Counted from the stretch's first letter, positions 31,088 to 40,874 are shown. The stretch is DNA of 64,000 bases from an uncultured Armatimonadota bacterium (GCA_903904815.1 CAIVDU010000082.1:1-64000); one strand, 5' to 3'. Translations and numbers: made by a program. Notes: a model not told the origin generated them from the letters alone.

Positions 31088-34000
31088 TCAGAATCTCGTA
31101 CTGTAGATCAGACCAAACTTGTACGGATTGTCTTGATCCGTGCCGAGGAAGAGGCTAAATCGACTCAAGAGCTTTCCGAATCGCCGAGGATGCAGAACAA
31201 GGCGATAGTCGTACTGAAACGGATAACCGGGCGGCGGCTGCGATAGCCCCCTCGAGCCCTGGAGAGTGAGTTCGCCTCCAAGGGACTTGGCGAACGAGAA
31301 GGTCGCTTCCTGGTAAGGATTAAAGCCCACTTCGAGGTAGTCCAGCCCCAGGGACTTGGCAATGGACGACGTGATCGGATCGACGAGCGATGGTAACGCA
31401 AAACCAGCCAGAGCGCTCTGCACTTGCCGTTGCGCCTCGCTTCGGGAGACGCCACTGCCCGGATTCAGGCTCTGGAGAACATCGGTCTGACCGAGAAGTC
31501 CAAGAATGCGGTCTTGACTCAAATCGGGGGGATCGCTTGATGCAGTCAGACTCAGACCATTCGCGCTGAGAAGGTCTCCCTTTACGCCGAGGGTGACGTC
31601 GTAACGCTGGATCGTGTCTCCGGCCCCCGGCGCGGTGACCTGGGTCAGGCCGGTCAAGTCCACGTCCAGTCGGGCAAAGGTGTCCGTCCGCGTGGCTTGA
31701 TAGTTGAGAACGACCGTCCCTCCATCTTCCAGTCGGATCGTGGATGCGGGCAGCTTCAACTGCCCTTTCTGCACGTCTAGGTTGGCCGTCAATTGAGGCT
31801 GAGTCAAAGTTCCGCCCACCTTTCCACCGCCCGTAACATACATGTCAGCCGTGGACGCTGCCACGTGAGCGGTATCCCCGAGCAATACCGAAAGGTTGAA
31901 ACTTGGGTTGATCAGCGGCGCGCTCGGGAGTTCCGGTTTCGTCTCGAATCCGGGCATGACGCTGTCTAACCCCAAAAGCGTAGCAGTCCCTGAAAGGGTC
32001 GGACGACGGAACGTGCCGCCAATCGCAACGTCCCCACTGAGCGCGCCCTGAACAAAGGCTCGCTGGGGGTAGTTCTGCCGAAACTTCAACTTGTCAAAGT
32101 GCAAGTTTCCCTTAACAGAGTTGCCGAGAAGTGAATCCACGCCGCCGCCGGTGAGCCGTGACAAGGCAGAGGAAAGGTCTCCCGGTTGAGTCGAAGCCTC
32201 CGCCGAAAGTATGCCGCCTAGTCCACTCGTTCCTTTGGCGCGCAGGGTCATGGTGTCCCCTTCCAACTCCAGGTCGACCCCAAAATCCTTTAGCGTATCG
32301 TCGATTCCTTCAGACGCGAACGTACTGGCTAGGAGCGAGAGCTTTCCCTTCAGACTGATCTTTTGGGTGGTTCCTGATGCGTCGATCTTGCCGCCTACCT
32401 TTCCGTCGGTTCGTTTGGCATCGATTCCACCGACGATGGCTGCGATGTCTTTGAGACTTCGGTCGTCCACCGTCAGCTCACCCGAAATCGGTTCGTCGTC
32501 TGGGATTTCAAAGGGATACTTCAGCGGAGCGTTTGCTGAGACTTGCCCAACAAATCCTCGATAGAAATAACTTCCGGAGACCTCGATGCCTCCGGTCGTC
32601 GTACCGTCGGTCCGGCGCTTCGTCTCGCTGATTTTAACCGGCGCAAGTTCGACTCGAAGGCTGCGATCGTCGTTCTTGGCGGTCGGGTCTTTGAAAAGCC
32701 CGTTCGCGCTGAGCGAAGCGAGTACGGTTGGGTGGGCCGTCTGGCCATCCACTGTGAACGATGCATTTGCCTCTCCACTCATGTCGCCAAGCCGGGCATC
32801 CAGTCCGCTCAACTTAGAGAGCTCGAGTCCAGAGAGGTCGCCATCGAGATGGATTGCCCCTCCCTCCGAAACCTTGCCATTCATGGTCAGCGTTCCCGGT
32901 CCTCCGCCGAGTCGAAGCGACTTGATGTTCCAGGCCCGCTCGTTGTTCAGCATCGGTCCCCGTCGGAACTGTGCCGTGAGGGCGCCCAGATCCTCGCCGT
33001 GAATGGCCAGTCCAGTTGCCTCAAGTGTCGTCACGTCAATGGCGGGATCCTTTGCGTCACCCGAAAAAAGGATGGAGGCGTTGATGGCCCCCTGGGCGGA
33101 CTTAGCCGTGTTGAACGTGTCGTAGGACAGCCCCGGAAAATAACCAATTCCCGTATTGATGATGTCCGAAAGCGAAATGTTAAACAAATCGGCCTCACCA
33201 GACAAGGTAGGTCGGTCCGGACCGTAATCAAAATGGAGGTCGCGAAGTGCCAAAAACCGTTCAAGTTGGCCGACTTCTAATGAACCATCGAGCTTGGTTC
33301 CCACACCCGAAACCGTCACTGGTCCGTCCCCGATATAGGTGCCGTTTACTACGACTCCTTTGAGCCTGCCTGAAGCGTTGGCGGTCTTGATGTTCTGACC
33401 CTCGAGTTCGAGGTCTGCCTTTCCAGAGATCGTTCCGCCAACCGTCACGTCGCTGGAGTAGGTCTCGGTTAAGTCCCGGATTCGCATCGGAGTCGCCTGG
33501 GCCTGGACGTGAGCCAGCTTCGCCCCAAAGTCATAGTCTCCCGTGGCGGTAACCGTTCCTCCGGCTACTTGGATCAACGCGTTGTCGAGGCTGATGCCGT
33601 TACGGTCAAGTGAGGCGTGCAACTGGACGTGGTCTACCTTGATGCCACCCATCACAAGCGAATCACCGGTTAGGTCACCGGAGACAAGTGGGGAAGCGAT
33701 CGAGCCAACAATCGACACGTTCGAGATGTCGGCCACTCCGATGAATTTCTCGCCCAAGTAGTCGGCCAACTGGACGCCACTTGCTTTCGCCTGGAAAGTG
33801 ATATGTTGGGACCCAAGCAGGATCTTTCCGCTCGCATCTGCTTGGGTGGCTCCCTGAATGGCCCGCGTGTTCGTGAAGTTGATGACCGTGGGGTCCATCG
33901 AAAAGTCGGTGGTGACAAGAGGAATATCCCTCCCTTGATACTGTAATGCGTATGCCTCGGCTCGTCCGGTGGCACTGGGATGTCCTAATGTTCCAGTCAC

Positions 34001-35623
34001 GCTGGCTTCTACGTTTGCCTGGCCAAGGGCGCCCTTTAGGAACTGAGAGACTTGAAGGTGGCGACCGGCAACTTGGAGATTGAGAGCCCGGTCCGAATTG
34101 ATTGAACCCAAGGCAAACGCCTCCCCCTCCGTCCCCGAGACATCTGCCCTGGAAACCAAGACTTGTCCGTCCTTATACGTACCGGAGGCTTCGAAATCCA
34201 GCGGTTCCAACTTGATGGCTTTCGCTGAATACCGCACTCGACCGTTAGTGCTGAAAGCGACCACAGGCCGAGTCGAAGACCCATGGAACACGGCCTCCCC
34301 ACTGGCCGTGCCCGAGAAGTCTCGAACCAAGAATGAGTGTCCGAGTGCCGCCAAGTCGACCGCCGGCGCATGGATTCCTCCCTGCACTGACCTGTCCGCG
34401 ACCTTAAGGTCGACGCCACCGGAGATCGTCTGTCCGGTCCATTGAGCCGAGCGCACGTTAATGACGACATCGCGCGGATCCACCGCGAAGTCGGATTCAA
34501 CGGAGCTCAAAGTTTCGCTCCCCAGTGACACGGAGTTCACGCGAGCACTCCCCTGGACCGAGTACCGTTTCGGGTCGGAATAGCTCATCCACCCTTTGAC
34601 GTCACCCGGCTCCACCACTAGATCTGAGGGGAGTTGGCTCTTGACTGAGGGAGAGAGGGCCTGGAGGCCCTGCGCATGAACCGTGAACAGGCCACCTGCC
34701 GAGGTAGAGCCTCGCCAATTCACGCTTCCGTCGAAGCTCGCCGAGTTTTGTCCCGTCTTGGCGTCGACGCGTCCAACCGCGCCATCCTGGCTAATCGCGC
34801 CCCTGAAGGTAACCAGATCGGCTGAATAGTCTCGATAGGCAAAGCGGGTGACGACGGCGTCGGACTGCGAAAGGATCGATACCGCTCCTCGATCCGAAAT
34901 CACGACCGAGGTCGGACCCTTGAGAACGACGGAGCCTGCTCGGACATTGTCCAGTCCTGCGACTCGCCGGCCTTCCGGCGTCTCCTTAAGGTGTTCAAGA
35001 AGCGTCGCCACCTCCAATCCTGTTGAATCGAGATCCAGTCGAAAACGGTGATCTGCCGAACGGTGAATCGTTGTTGATGCAACCCCAATCCCGTCCAGGA
35101 CGACTTTGCCCGATGAGGTCCATGAATCGCCGAGGCCGGCGACCCAAAGATGACCACTCGTGCCGTGAAGGTGATAGGGGCGGGTCCCTGCCTCGTCCAC
35201 GAGGTCAAACTTGGCGTTCTTGACTTCCACCGAAAAGGGAACGACCGATGGCTTAGCGCTGGGAGTCGGTAGCAGGTACTGGAGCTGAAACTTGCCGTTC
35301 TTCAGTCGAGTGAGCCGACCATAAAGGTCGGTTATCGTCACCTTGAACGGTTGGTCGGTTCCTCGCAGGACCTCTACTCCGGAAAGCAGTACCTGTTCAG
35401 CCGACGCAAGCAACTTGCCACTCGGGTCGTACAACTTGGGACGCGTGACCTTAAGGAGGCCGCTACGGATGCCAATGCTGTAGGAAGTCGCCCGAAGGTT
35501 GATGAATCCGCTCGGTGTTCGAATCGGGAATTCAATCGGCACGCCTGGGGCACTGAGCACGTCAACGCATTCACACAAATAGGAGTAGCCCCACACGCCC
35601 AATAGGGCGAGGGGGGCCAACAC
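31088..35623 (-). CDS. tamB: TamB-like translocation/assembly and lipid-transport protein (DUF490)
   Basis: A 1511-residue AsmA-like/TamB protein. A membrane anchor (LAPLALLGVWGYSYL) is followed by a very long series of beta-helical repeats of the form DGxxxLDGxxxL, as in TamB/YtfN and YdbH. The C-terminal DUF490 domain contains PRLSGTATL-like segments, KGDLLSANGLSLTASSDPPDL and SLGGELTLQGSRGLSQPP, ending with FGLIYSTRF. TamB works with TamA/BamA in outer-membrane protein insertion and in phospholipid transport. GTG 35623 is the first standard start. A better-placed AGGAGG (35668-35673) would suit an ATT start at 35659, which adds 12 residues and a basic n-region. The gene is upstream of bamA by 176 bp. 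Confidence 0.88.
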   Translation of the reverse strand: MLAPLALLGVWGYSYLCECVDVLSAPGVPIEFPIRTPSGFINLRATSYSIGIRSGLLKVTRPKLYDPSGKLLASAEQVLLSGVEVLRGTDQPFKVTITDLYGRLTRLKNGKFQLQYLLPTPSAKPSVVPFSVEVKNAKFDLVDEAGTRPYHLHGTSGHLWVAGLGDSWTSSGKVVLDGIGVASTTIHRSADHRFRLDLDSTGLEVATLLEHLKETPEGRRVAGLDNVRAGSVVLKGPTSVVISDRGAVSILSQSDAVVTRFAYRDYSADLVTFRGAISQDGAVGRVDAKTGQNSASFDGSVNWRGSTSAGGLFTVHAQGLQALSPSVKSQLPSDLVVEPGDVKGWMSYSDPKRYSVQGSARVNSVSLGSETLSSVESDFAVDPRDVVINVRSAQWTGQTISGGVDLKVADRSVQGGIHAPAVDLAALGHSFLVRDFSGTASGEAVFHGSSTRPVVAFSTNGRVRYSAKAIKLEPLDFEASGTYKDGQVLVSRADVSGTEGEAFALGSINSDRALNLQVAGRHLQVSQFLKGALGQANVEASVTGTLGHPSATGRAEAYALQYQGRDIPLVTTDFSMDPTVINFTNTRAIQGATQADASGKILLGSQHITFQAKASGVQLADYLGEKFIGVADISNVSIVGSIASPLVSGDLTGDSLVMGGIKVDHVQLHASLDRNGISLDNALIQVAGGTVTATGDYDFGAKLAHVQAQATPMRIRDLTETYSSDVTVGGTISGKADLELEGQNIKTANASGRLKGVVVNGTYIGDGPVTVSGVGTKLDGSLEVGQLERFLALRDLHFDYGPDRPTLSGEADLFNISLSDIINTGIGYFPGLSYDTFNTAKSAQGAINASILFSGDAKDPAIDVTTLEATGLAIHGEDLGALTAQFRRGPMLNNERAWNIKSLRLGGGPGTLTMNGKVSEGGAIHLDGDLSGLELSKLSGLDARLGDMSGEANASFTVDGQTAHPTVLASLSANGLFKDPTAKNDDRSLRVELAPVKISETKRRTDGTTTGGIEVSGSYFYRGFVGQVSANAPLKYPFEIPDDEPISGELTVDDRSLKDIAAIVGGIDAKRTDGKVGGKIDASGTTQKISLKGKLSLLASTFASEGIDDTLKDFGVDLELEGDTMTLRAKGTSGLGGILSAEASTQPGDLSSALSRLTGGGVDSLLGNSVKGNLHFDKLKFRQNYPQRAFVQGALSGDVAIGGTFRRPTLSGTATLLGLDSVMPGFETKPELPSAPLINPSFNLSVLLGDTAHVAASTADMYVTGGGKVGGTLTQPQLTANLDVQKGQLKLPASTIRLEDGGTVVLNYQATRTDTFARLDVDLTGLTQVTAPGAGDTIQRYDVTLGVKGDLLSANGLSLTASSDPPDLSQDRILGLLGQTDVLQSLNPGSGVSRSEAQRQVQSALAGFALPSLVDPITSSIAKSLGLDYLEVGFNPYQEATFSFAKSLGGELTLQGSRGLSQPPPGYPFQYDYRLVLHPRRFGKLLSRFSLFLGTDQDNPYKFGLIYSTRF

Positions 35624-35758
35624 TACTGTGGATCGCAGTACGGCGGATCGGGCCGGAATCTGGCTTGCCTCCTAGGTGCGTTTAAATCTTTGGGATTGGG
35701 CGTACGCAGTTAAGAGTCTGACGATGGAAGGGGAATGAGCGTTCGATTTTGGCGAACC

Positions 35759-36643
35759 TTATCCCGAAGCCCGAGACAAACGCTCGGCCATGACCTTCTT
35801 GCTGAACTCAATTGCGTTGTACGAACTTCGTACGAACGGGGCGGACGCCACGAAAGCGAAGCCTAGTTCGTCTCCAATGGATTCGTATTCTTTGAACGTG
35901 TCCGGGTGGACATAGTCGCTCACCGGTAGGTGGCGCATCGTTGGTCGGAGATACTGACCGATGGTGACCGCATCCACACCCACCTTCCGCAGGTCTTTGA
36001 GCGTTCTCACAACTTCGTCTTTTGTCTCTCCCAGGCCGAGCATGATGCCCGACTTCGTGTAGATCGTTGGGTCAAGCTCCTTGACGAGTCTCAAAACCTC
36101 AAGCGATCGATCGTACTTTGCCTGCGGCCGGACCACCGTGTGAAGTCGCTCGATCGTTTCGATGTTGTGGTTATAAATCTCGGGGTGGGCGTCGGTAACG
36201 AGCTTGATGCACCACTTCTTTGCCTTGAAGTCGGGAGTAAGCACCTCCACGATCGTTGCCCGGTTGGCTGCGTGGAGCGATCGAATGGTGTCGGCAAACT
36301 GGGTCGCGCCTTCGTCGGCCAGGTCGTCCCGGGCAACCGAAGTCACAACCACGTGCTGGAGTCCCAAGTCGCTGGCAACTTGAGCCACGTTTTCAGGTTC
36401 GTTTTGGTCGACTTCGAGGCCCCGTCCAACCTTAATTGCGCAGAAGCCGCAGCTCCTGGTGCAGGTGTCCCCAAGGATCATGAACGTCGCGGTCTTTTTT
36501 GACCAACATTCGGGAAGGTTGGGACATCGTGCGCTTTCGCAAACCGTGTGCAGACTCTTAGCCCGCATCATTCCTTCAACTTCGCGGATCGTATCAGGTC
36601 GCGGAAGCCGAATCGTAAGCCACTCAGGCAAACGCTGGGTCAT
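35759..36643 (-). CDS. lipA: Lipoyl synthase
   Basis: A 294-residue radical SAM enzyme that inserts sulfur into octanoyl groups. The auxiliary cluster cysteines are C35, C40 and C46 (VCESARCPNLPEC), the radical SAM cysteines are C61, C65 and C68 (CTRSCGFC), and the conserved C-terminal SSY is in FVRSSYNA. All are in the canonical arrangement. ATG at 36643 is chosen; the upstream open frame to 36718 has low-complexity residues. TATACT lies 5 nt before the ATG, another leaderless-type promoter. No lipB is adjacent. Confidence 0.97.
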   Translation of the reverse strand: MTQRLPEWLTIRLPRPDTIREVEGMMRAKSLHTVCESARCPNLPECWSKKTATFMILGDTCTRSCGFCAIKVGRGLEVDQNEPENVAQVASDLGLQHVVVTSVARDDLADEGATQFADTIRSLHAANRATIVEVLTPDFKAKKWCIKLVTDAHPEIYNHNIETIERLHTVVRPQAKYDRSLEVLRLVKELDPTIYTKSGIMLGLGETKDEVVRTLKDLRKVGVDAVTIGQYLRPTMRHLPVSDYVHPDTFKEYESIGDELGFAFVASAPFVRSSYNAIEFSKKVMAERLSRASG

Positions 36644-36648
36644 GGTTG

Positions 36649-36654
36649 AGTATA
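36649..36654 (-). promoter_or_regulatory. -10 element of lipA (leaderless start)
   Basis: On the minus strand TATACT ends 5 nt before the lipA ATG. No ribosome binding site lies between. Confidence 0.45.
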
Positions 36655-36658
36655 GCTG

Positions 36659-36680
36659 AAGGGGCCTGCCAGGACCCCTT
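36659..36680 (-). terminator. Hairpin downstream of the Ig-like protein gene
   Basis: AAGGGG at 36659-36664 and CCCCTT at 36675-36680 pair, and the inner CCT/AGG extends the stem with a single bulge. It lies 57 bp after the stop codon of the secreted Ig-like gene and just before the lipA promoter. There is no U tract, so intrinsic termination is only possible. Confidence 0.45.
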
Positions 36681-36736
36681 CTTGCCATACCAGTAGTAGT
36701 TTTCAACTCCCAATGCACATCATCGGGAATGAATCA

Positions 36737-37093
36737 TTAAGGGACGATTCCGACGTTGCATGAGGCGCTGTAGCCATTACACGACGCCGTGACTGAGACA
36801 GATGTCATTGAAGCAGTGGGACTGGCAATTCCGTACGAGTAGGCGACCGAACTTCCGGCCGGAACCGTCACGGTGCTAGGAACCGCAAATTCTGGAGAAG
36901 TGGAAGTCAGTGACACAACCTGATCGGAGGTCGTGGTCGCATTGAGAGTGATTTGAAGGGCGACAGATGTTCCCGGGCTGACGATTTGACTGGACGGGGC
37001 AATCCCGTTCGGACCTCCCCCTGCATCACGTGGACCTGAGATTGCGATACCTGCTAATAATAACAGCGAAAGGAGCAAAATGGGCGTACGCAT
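36737..37093 (-). CDS. Small secreted protein with Ig-like beta fold (unknown function)
   Basis: About 118 residues with a strong signal peptide (MRTPILLLSLLLLAGIAISG). The mature domain reads like one bacterial Ig-like unit: SPGTSVALQITLNATTTSDQ, VVSLTSTSPEFAVPSTVTVP, AGSSVAYSYGI and a cysteine pair near the C-terminus (ASCNGYSASCNVG). It resembles single-domain surface or exopolymer-binding modules. The start at M8 of the longer frame (37093) is preferred because the signal peptide begins there. It is a stand-alone gene between lipA and the STAND ATPase. Confidence 0.65.
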   Translation of the reverse strand: MRTPILLLSLLLLAGIAISGPRDAGGGPNGIAPSSQIVSPGTSVALQITLNATTTSDQVVSLTSTSPEFAVPSTVTVPAGSSVAYSYGIASPTASMTSVSVTASCNGYSASCNVGIVP

Positions 37094-37242
37094 AGAATTT
37101 GTCACTACCATCAAGACGGCGCAAAGGTACCAAATGGCAGTGGGTACTTGTCGATTATTACGCAGAATTAATGATGCTCGCAGTGTTAGATCTGCCTCGA
37201 AGCCCGCGTTTACTGTCGAGCGGTTCGTACCCTCATCAAACG

Positions 37243-39792
37243 TCAGACCAAGGCGTACGATGTGGCAGTTCGGAGGATTTCGTCGATCTCCATCATCCTG
37301 CCCTGATTGTATTGGGCCTGGAAGGCATCCTGGCCAATCTCTTCAATAATGGCCTTGATCCCCTGGTGGGTGAGTCCCATCTCATAATCGTTGAGTCGAC
37401 CTTCGTCCTGCTCGACGAGAGCATTGGCCCCACCGAAAAGCAAGGCAGCTTCAGAGTAACGTTGCTCTCGAATCAAGGCGTGCGCAAGAGTTCTGACCGC
37501 TACAGCAGCGGATAGCCAGTGCCCAGAGTCATTCAAGAGGTCAATAGCCCCCGCTGCGAAGGCCTTTGCACGCACGATATCTCCGCGGCCAAGTGCCGCG
37601 TTCGCAATATTATTCCTAAACCTTGCTTTCCAACTACTCGAAGACTGATCGGACTCAATTGCCAGAGCCTCTTCAACGAGTTCGTCAAAGTCGTCCAGCC
37701 GGTACGTGCTACTGTCGCTACCAAGCAAGTTCGTAATGCTGTTGTAAAGAAGTGTGGTTTCACCGCTTTCTCGAGCGATGTTGGCCGCCTGACGATGGTT
37801 TTCAGCGGTTGCCCCGAATTCGTCCCTTGCCAGTGATATGAGTCCCAGGGTGCCGTAGAGGAAGATCTGAAATCGCTTGTTGCCGGTTGCGATCGCACGC
37901 TCAAGCCCACGCTTGGCATAGGAAGTTGCCTTCGCAGTGTCACCCAGGCGAAGAGCCATGACCGCAGCAAAATTCTCAAGTCGAGCCTGACTAGGAAAAC
38001 TCTTCTTCTTCTTGAGGATCTCTTCAGCTAGGGCTAGCGCTTCGTTCGGGAAGTTTCTCTCGAACCAAAAGATCAACACGGAAGCGACCATCTCTGAAGC
38101 TCGTTCTAGCTCGCCTTGTTTAATCAAAACTCGGGCAACCGCGCTGATATCCGCACATTGCTCTTCAATCCGCCGAGTCCAGGAAGCTTGATCTTTTCCG
38201 GCCAATCCAGATGCCGACTCGAGGGCAACCCGTTCGTAATAGCTCAGCCGACTTTCAACCGCCTCAGCGTAAATATCGGGGGGGATGGTCTGCCGTGCAA
38301 ATTCTTTGACACTTGCAGAAGCTGCAAACCTGCGAGAATCGACGTTTGCTCCATCTGGGTTCAACAATCCTGCATCAACGAGTTCTTCGAAAGCATGCAA
38401 GGAGGCGAATTTCGGAAACATTGCTTCGATGTCATCGAGTCCCACTGCCCCATCGACTACCGAAAGGCAGCCTAAGAGTGTTCGAGCCTCGTCGCTCAGC
38501 GGAGAAACCGTAACGGCGATCATCTTCTGAAGTGATTGGTGTCGCTCCGGGCCCTGCTCTGAGCCCTTTAAAAACACCAAAGGCTGGTCAAGTCGATCCA
38601 AGATTTGTCGGGGACTCAATACTCTCAACTTATTGATTGCCAGCATAAGCGCTGCCGGATTCCCATCGAGTCGTCGACAAATGATTGCGATGGTTTCTGC
38701 GTTGTCTTGAGAAGTTCGAAATTCCGGAACGACGGCCGCCGCACGCGATTCAAAAAACGCCACCGAATCGTACTCACGCAATGCCTGCCATGTGCCTGGA
38801 CCCTTTGGAAGCTCCAAGCCCCGGAGAGGCATAGAGGATTCGTTTGGCAGTCCAAGAGATCGGGGAGAGACCACCACGATGGCTAGGTTGGGCGCGGCGG
38901 CCAACAGTCGGCGCGTAACACTTCTGACCTCTTGAAGATCTCGAGCCCCAATATCAAGTCCTAGGACACCGTCGATAAACTCTGCTTCGGCAAGTAGCGC
39001 CTCCAAATGAGTTTGAAGCGGCCGCTTTTGAATCTCCAGTGTGTCAGTGAGCGCGGAAGCAAGTAGAGTTGGACTGGCGAGATTTGAGACGTCCAAATAC
39101 CACGACTTCGTGAGCGGATCCATCTCATCCAGAACTCGCCTAAGTAGAGTTGTCTTTCCGACACCTGCCGGGCCGGAAAGAGTGATCAGGCGATATCTCG
39201 TTACGAGATCTTCGAGGTCTGAAAGTTCCTTTGAACGACCGATGAATCGAAGGGGCGCCTCGCGTTCGCTTCGCAAAGACGAGTCGACTCCTGACCGTCC
39301 AGGAGCTTGAATAAGGAACAATCGTTCGACAACACCGCCAGTCAGTGCACGATTACCCAACTCCACCATTCGCGCGCCTTCCGGCAAAAGTTCTCTTGCT
39401 GTCTCGGCAGCTGCCAGAGTCAAAATCAACTGTCCCGGCTCACCGAAGCTTGCACACTCGACTGCACGCTTAGCTTTCGCATGTAGCAGTTTGACTTCGG
39501 GACCTACTTCGCCAAGCCAGATGGCGGCGACTAGCTTGTCACCCTGTTTGAAGAGTTCAAAAGCCGCCTGAACGGCCTGACTAGCGAGGGAATACGCAAA
39601 CACTTGAGTCTCACCCTCCCCGTAAATCGGGGGTGGGGAGCCCTTAAATGGCGACTTATGTCCAACAACGGCTAGTAAAGCCAGTAGCCTCATCCCTTGT
39701 GGAAAAACCCCTTCGGAAGAAGCAAATTCATCAGTACGCATTGGAGCCTCGGCTACCGTAAAATCCCACTCATTATCAGACATTCCGCTCAC
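37243..39792 (-). CDS. STAND-family ATPase with degenerate cyclase-homology domain and TPR repeats
   Basis: An 849-residue signalling ATPase. Residues about 30-165 look like a degenerate class III nucleotide cyclase homology domain: the tail ECASFGEPGQLILTLAAAE, LPEGARMVELGNRAL and VERLFLIQAPG are the usual C-terminal landmarks, but the metal and catalytic residues are missing. Then comes an AAA/NB-ARC-type P-loop (GPAGVGKT, 207-214) with downstream sensor-like helices, a winged-helix-like region and about 350 residues of TPR-type helical repeats. No DNA-binding domain is visible. The architecture matches LuxR/AfsR-like regulators lacking their output domain. The start may be the ATG at 39783. 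It has no adjacent partner. Confidence 0.8.
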   Translation of the reverse strand: MSGMSDNEWDFTVAEAPMRTDEFASSEGVFPQGMRLLALLAVVGHKSPFKGSPPPIYGEGETQVFAYSLASQAVQAAFELFKQGDKLVAAIWLGEVGPEVKLLHAKAKRAVECASFGEPGQLILTLAAAETARELLPEGARMVELGNRALTGGVVERLFLIQAPGRSGVDSSLRSEREAPLRFIGRSKELSDLEDLVTRYRLITLSGPAGVGKTTLLRRVLDEMDPLTKSWYLDVSNLASPTLLASALTDTLEIQKRPLQTHLEALLAEAEFIDGVLGLDIGARDLQEVRSVTRRLLAAAPNLAIVVVSPRSLGLPNESSMPLRGLELPKGPGTWQALREYDSVAFFESRAAAVVPEFRTSQDNAETIAIICRRLDGNPAALMLAINKLRVLSPRQILDRLDQPLVFLKGSEQGPERHQSLQKMIAVTVSPLSDEARTLLGCLSVVDGAVGLDDIEAMFPKFASLHAFEELVDAGLLNPDGANVDSRRFAASASVKEFARQTIPPDIYAEAVESRLSYYERVALESASGLAGKDQASWTRRIEEQCADISAVARVLIKQGELERASEMVASVLIFWFERNFPNEALALAEEILKKKKSFPSQARLENFAAVMALRLGDTAKATSYAKRGLERAIATGNKRFQIFLYGTLGLISLARDEFGATAENHRQAANIARESGETTLLYNSITNLLGSDSSTYRLDDFDELVEEALAIESDQSSSSWKARFRNNIANAALGRGDIVRAKAFAAGAIDLLNDSGHWLSAAVAVRTLAHALIREQRYSEAALLFGGANALVEQDEGRLNDYEMGLTHQGIKAIIEEIGQDAFQAQYNQGRMMEIDEILRTATSYALV

Positions 39793-40004
39793 TTTTGGTC
39801 TGGCAAAAGAAACGGAAACGCTCGAAACTGGCCAAAATCCTTACTTTCCCTAACAATTCGGGAAGGTTTGGACGAAAGACAATCACGTGGGGAAACCTGC
39901 ACTGGCTTCCGATCCCTCCCCGCGATATATGCGAGCAAATCTCGTAGCCAAGACAGTGGGCCACCGACTCTCAAGCTCAGGTTGATGGCAACCGAGTAAG
40001 GGAT

Positions 40005-40090
40005 TGGTGCGCGGGAAAGGACTCGAACCTTCACGCCTTGTGGGCGCTACCACCTCAAGGTAGTGCGTCTACCAATTTCGCCACCCGCGC
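40005..40090 (-). tRNA. tRNA-Leu (anticodon GAG)
   Basis: An 86-nt cloverleaf on the minus strand with encoded CCA. The acceptor stem is GCGCGGG/CCCGCGC, the D arm begins TGGCGAAATTGGTAGACGCA, the anticodon stem CTACC/GGTAG encloses the loop TTGAGGT with GAG, and a long variable arm (CGCCCACAAGGCG) identifies the class II tRNA-Leu. The T loop is TTCGAGT. Confidence 0.95.
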
Positions 40091-40126
40091 AGCGAAACAA
40101 TATGATACCCCAATGGAAATCAGATA

Positions 40127-40870
40127 TCAATCGGGTCTCTTGCGGCAGATGTACATGGCCTCAACCTCATCAAGGCTCAAAAACCGTTGACCCCAATGGC
40201 CGGCCGTGCCTCCGTAAACATTGTCGACCAAGAATCCCGACCTCGAAAGCATCGCGGTTACCTCAGGCGGGATGAATAGCCGCTCGCGAATGCGCATAAG
40301 CGTCGGACCCTCTGGCAAGTCCCACTCGTCTACATAGTTCGCAAGCATCGTAGACGGATCGAACCGACCCTCGGCAATATGCTCATCCTTCATCTGGCGA
40401 ATGATCGAATAGCCATTCAGAGCTGTCATCACGAAGGGTGCGTTCGGCTTGAGGCAACGCGCAATGTTCTCAAGAATTGAGGCATCGTGCTTTTCCGCCT
40501 CCTCGCCTTGCTCAAGCAGTCCGACACCGCCTTCACAAAGGCACACCGCGCCATCGTACTTCCGCCCAAGAGTGAACTCGGTGGCGTCCGCTTGGAGCCA
40601 CTCCACCTCAACGCCTGCCAACTGCGCGTTTCGGCGACCAACTTCAAGCATTGACGGGGAGATATCCAGTCCGGTGACGTGGTAGCCACGGCGCGCAAAC
40701 TCAATCGCGTGACGGCCGGTTCCACAACCGACATCCAAAATGCTTGATCCCTTCGGAAGCGGATAGAGCTTCAGAATGAACTCGACTTCCTGGGCGGTGT
40801 ACTGAGTGAATCCGTTCTCTTCATAGCGCTCGGCATGAGCGTCGAAGAACTTCTGCCATTCGCGGACCAT
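40127..40870 (-). CDS. Class I SAM-dependent methyltransferase
   Basis: A 247-residue protein with the class I methyltransferase fold. SAM motif I is ILDVGCGTGRHA (44-55), motif II/acidic loop GYHVTGLDISPSML, motif post I ADATEF, and the PFVMTALNGYS segment follows. The substrate is unknown. It is 4 bp downstream of the HAD phosphatase gene, so the two form an operon. The ATG start at 40870 is close behind the stop of the upstream gene. Confidence 0.85.
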   Translation of the reverse strand: MVREWQKFFDAHAERYEENGFTQYTAQEVEFILKLYPLPKGSSILDVGCGTGRHAIEFARRGYHVTGLDISPSMLEVGRRNAQLAGVEVEWLQADATEFTLGRKYDGAVCLCEGGVGLLEQGEEAEKHDASILENIARCLKPNAPFVMTALNGYSIIRQMKDEHIAEGRFDPSTMLANYVDEWDLPEGPTLMRIRERLFIPPEVTAMLSRSGFLVDNVYGGTAGHWGQRFLSLDEVEAMYICRKRPD

Positions 40871-40874
40871 ATGC

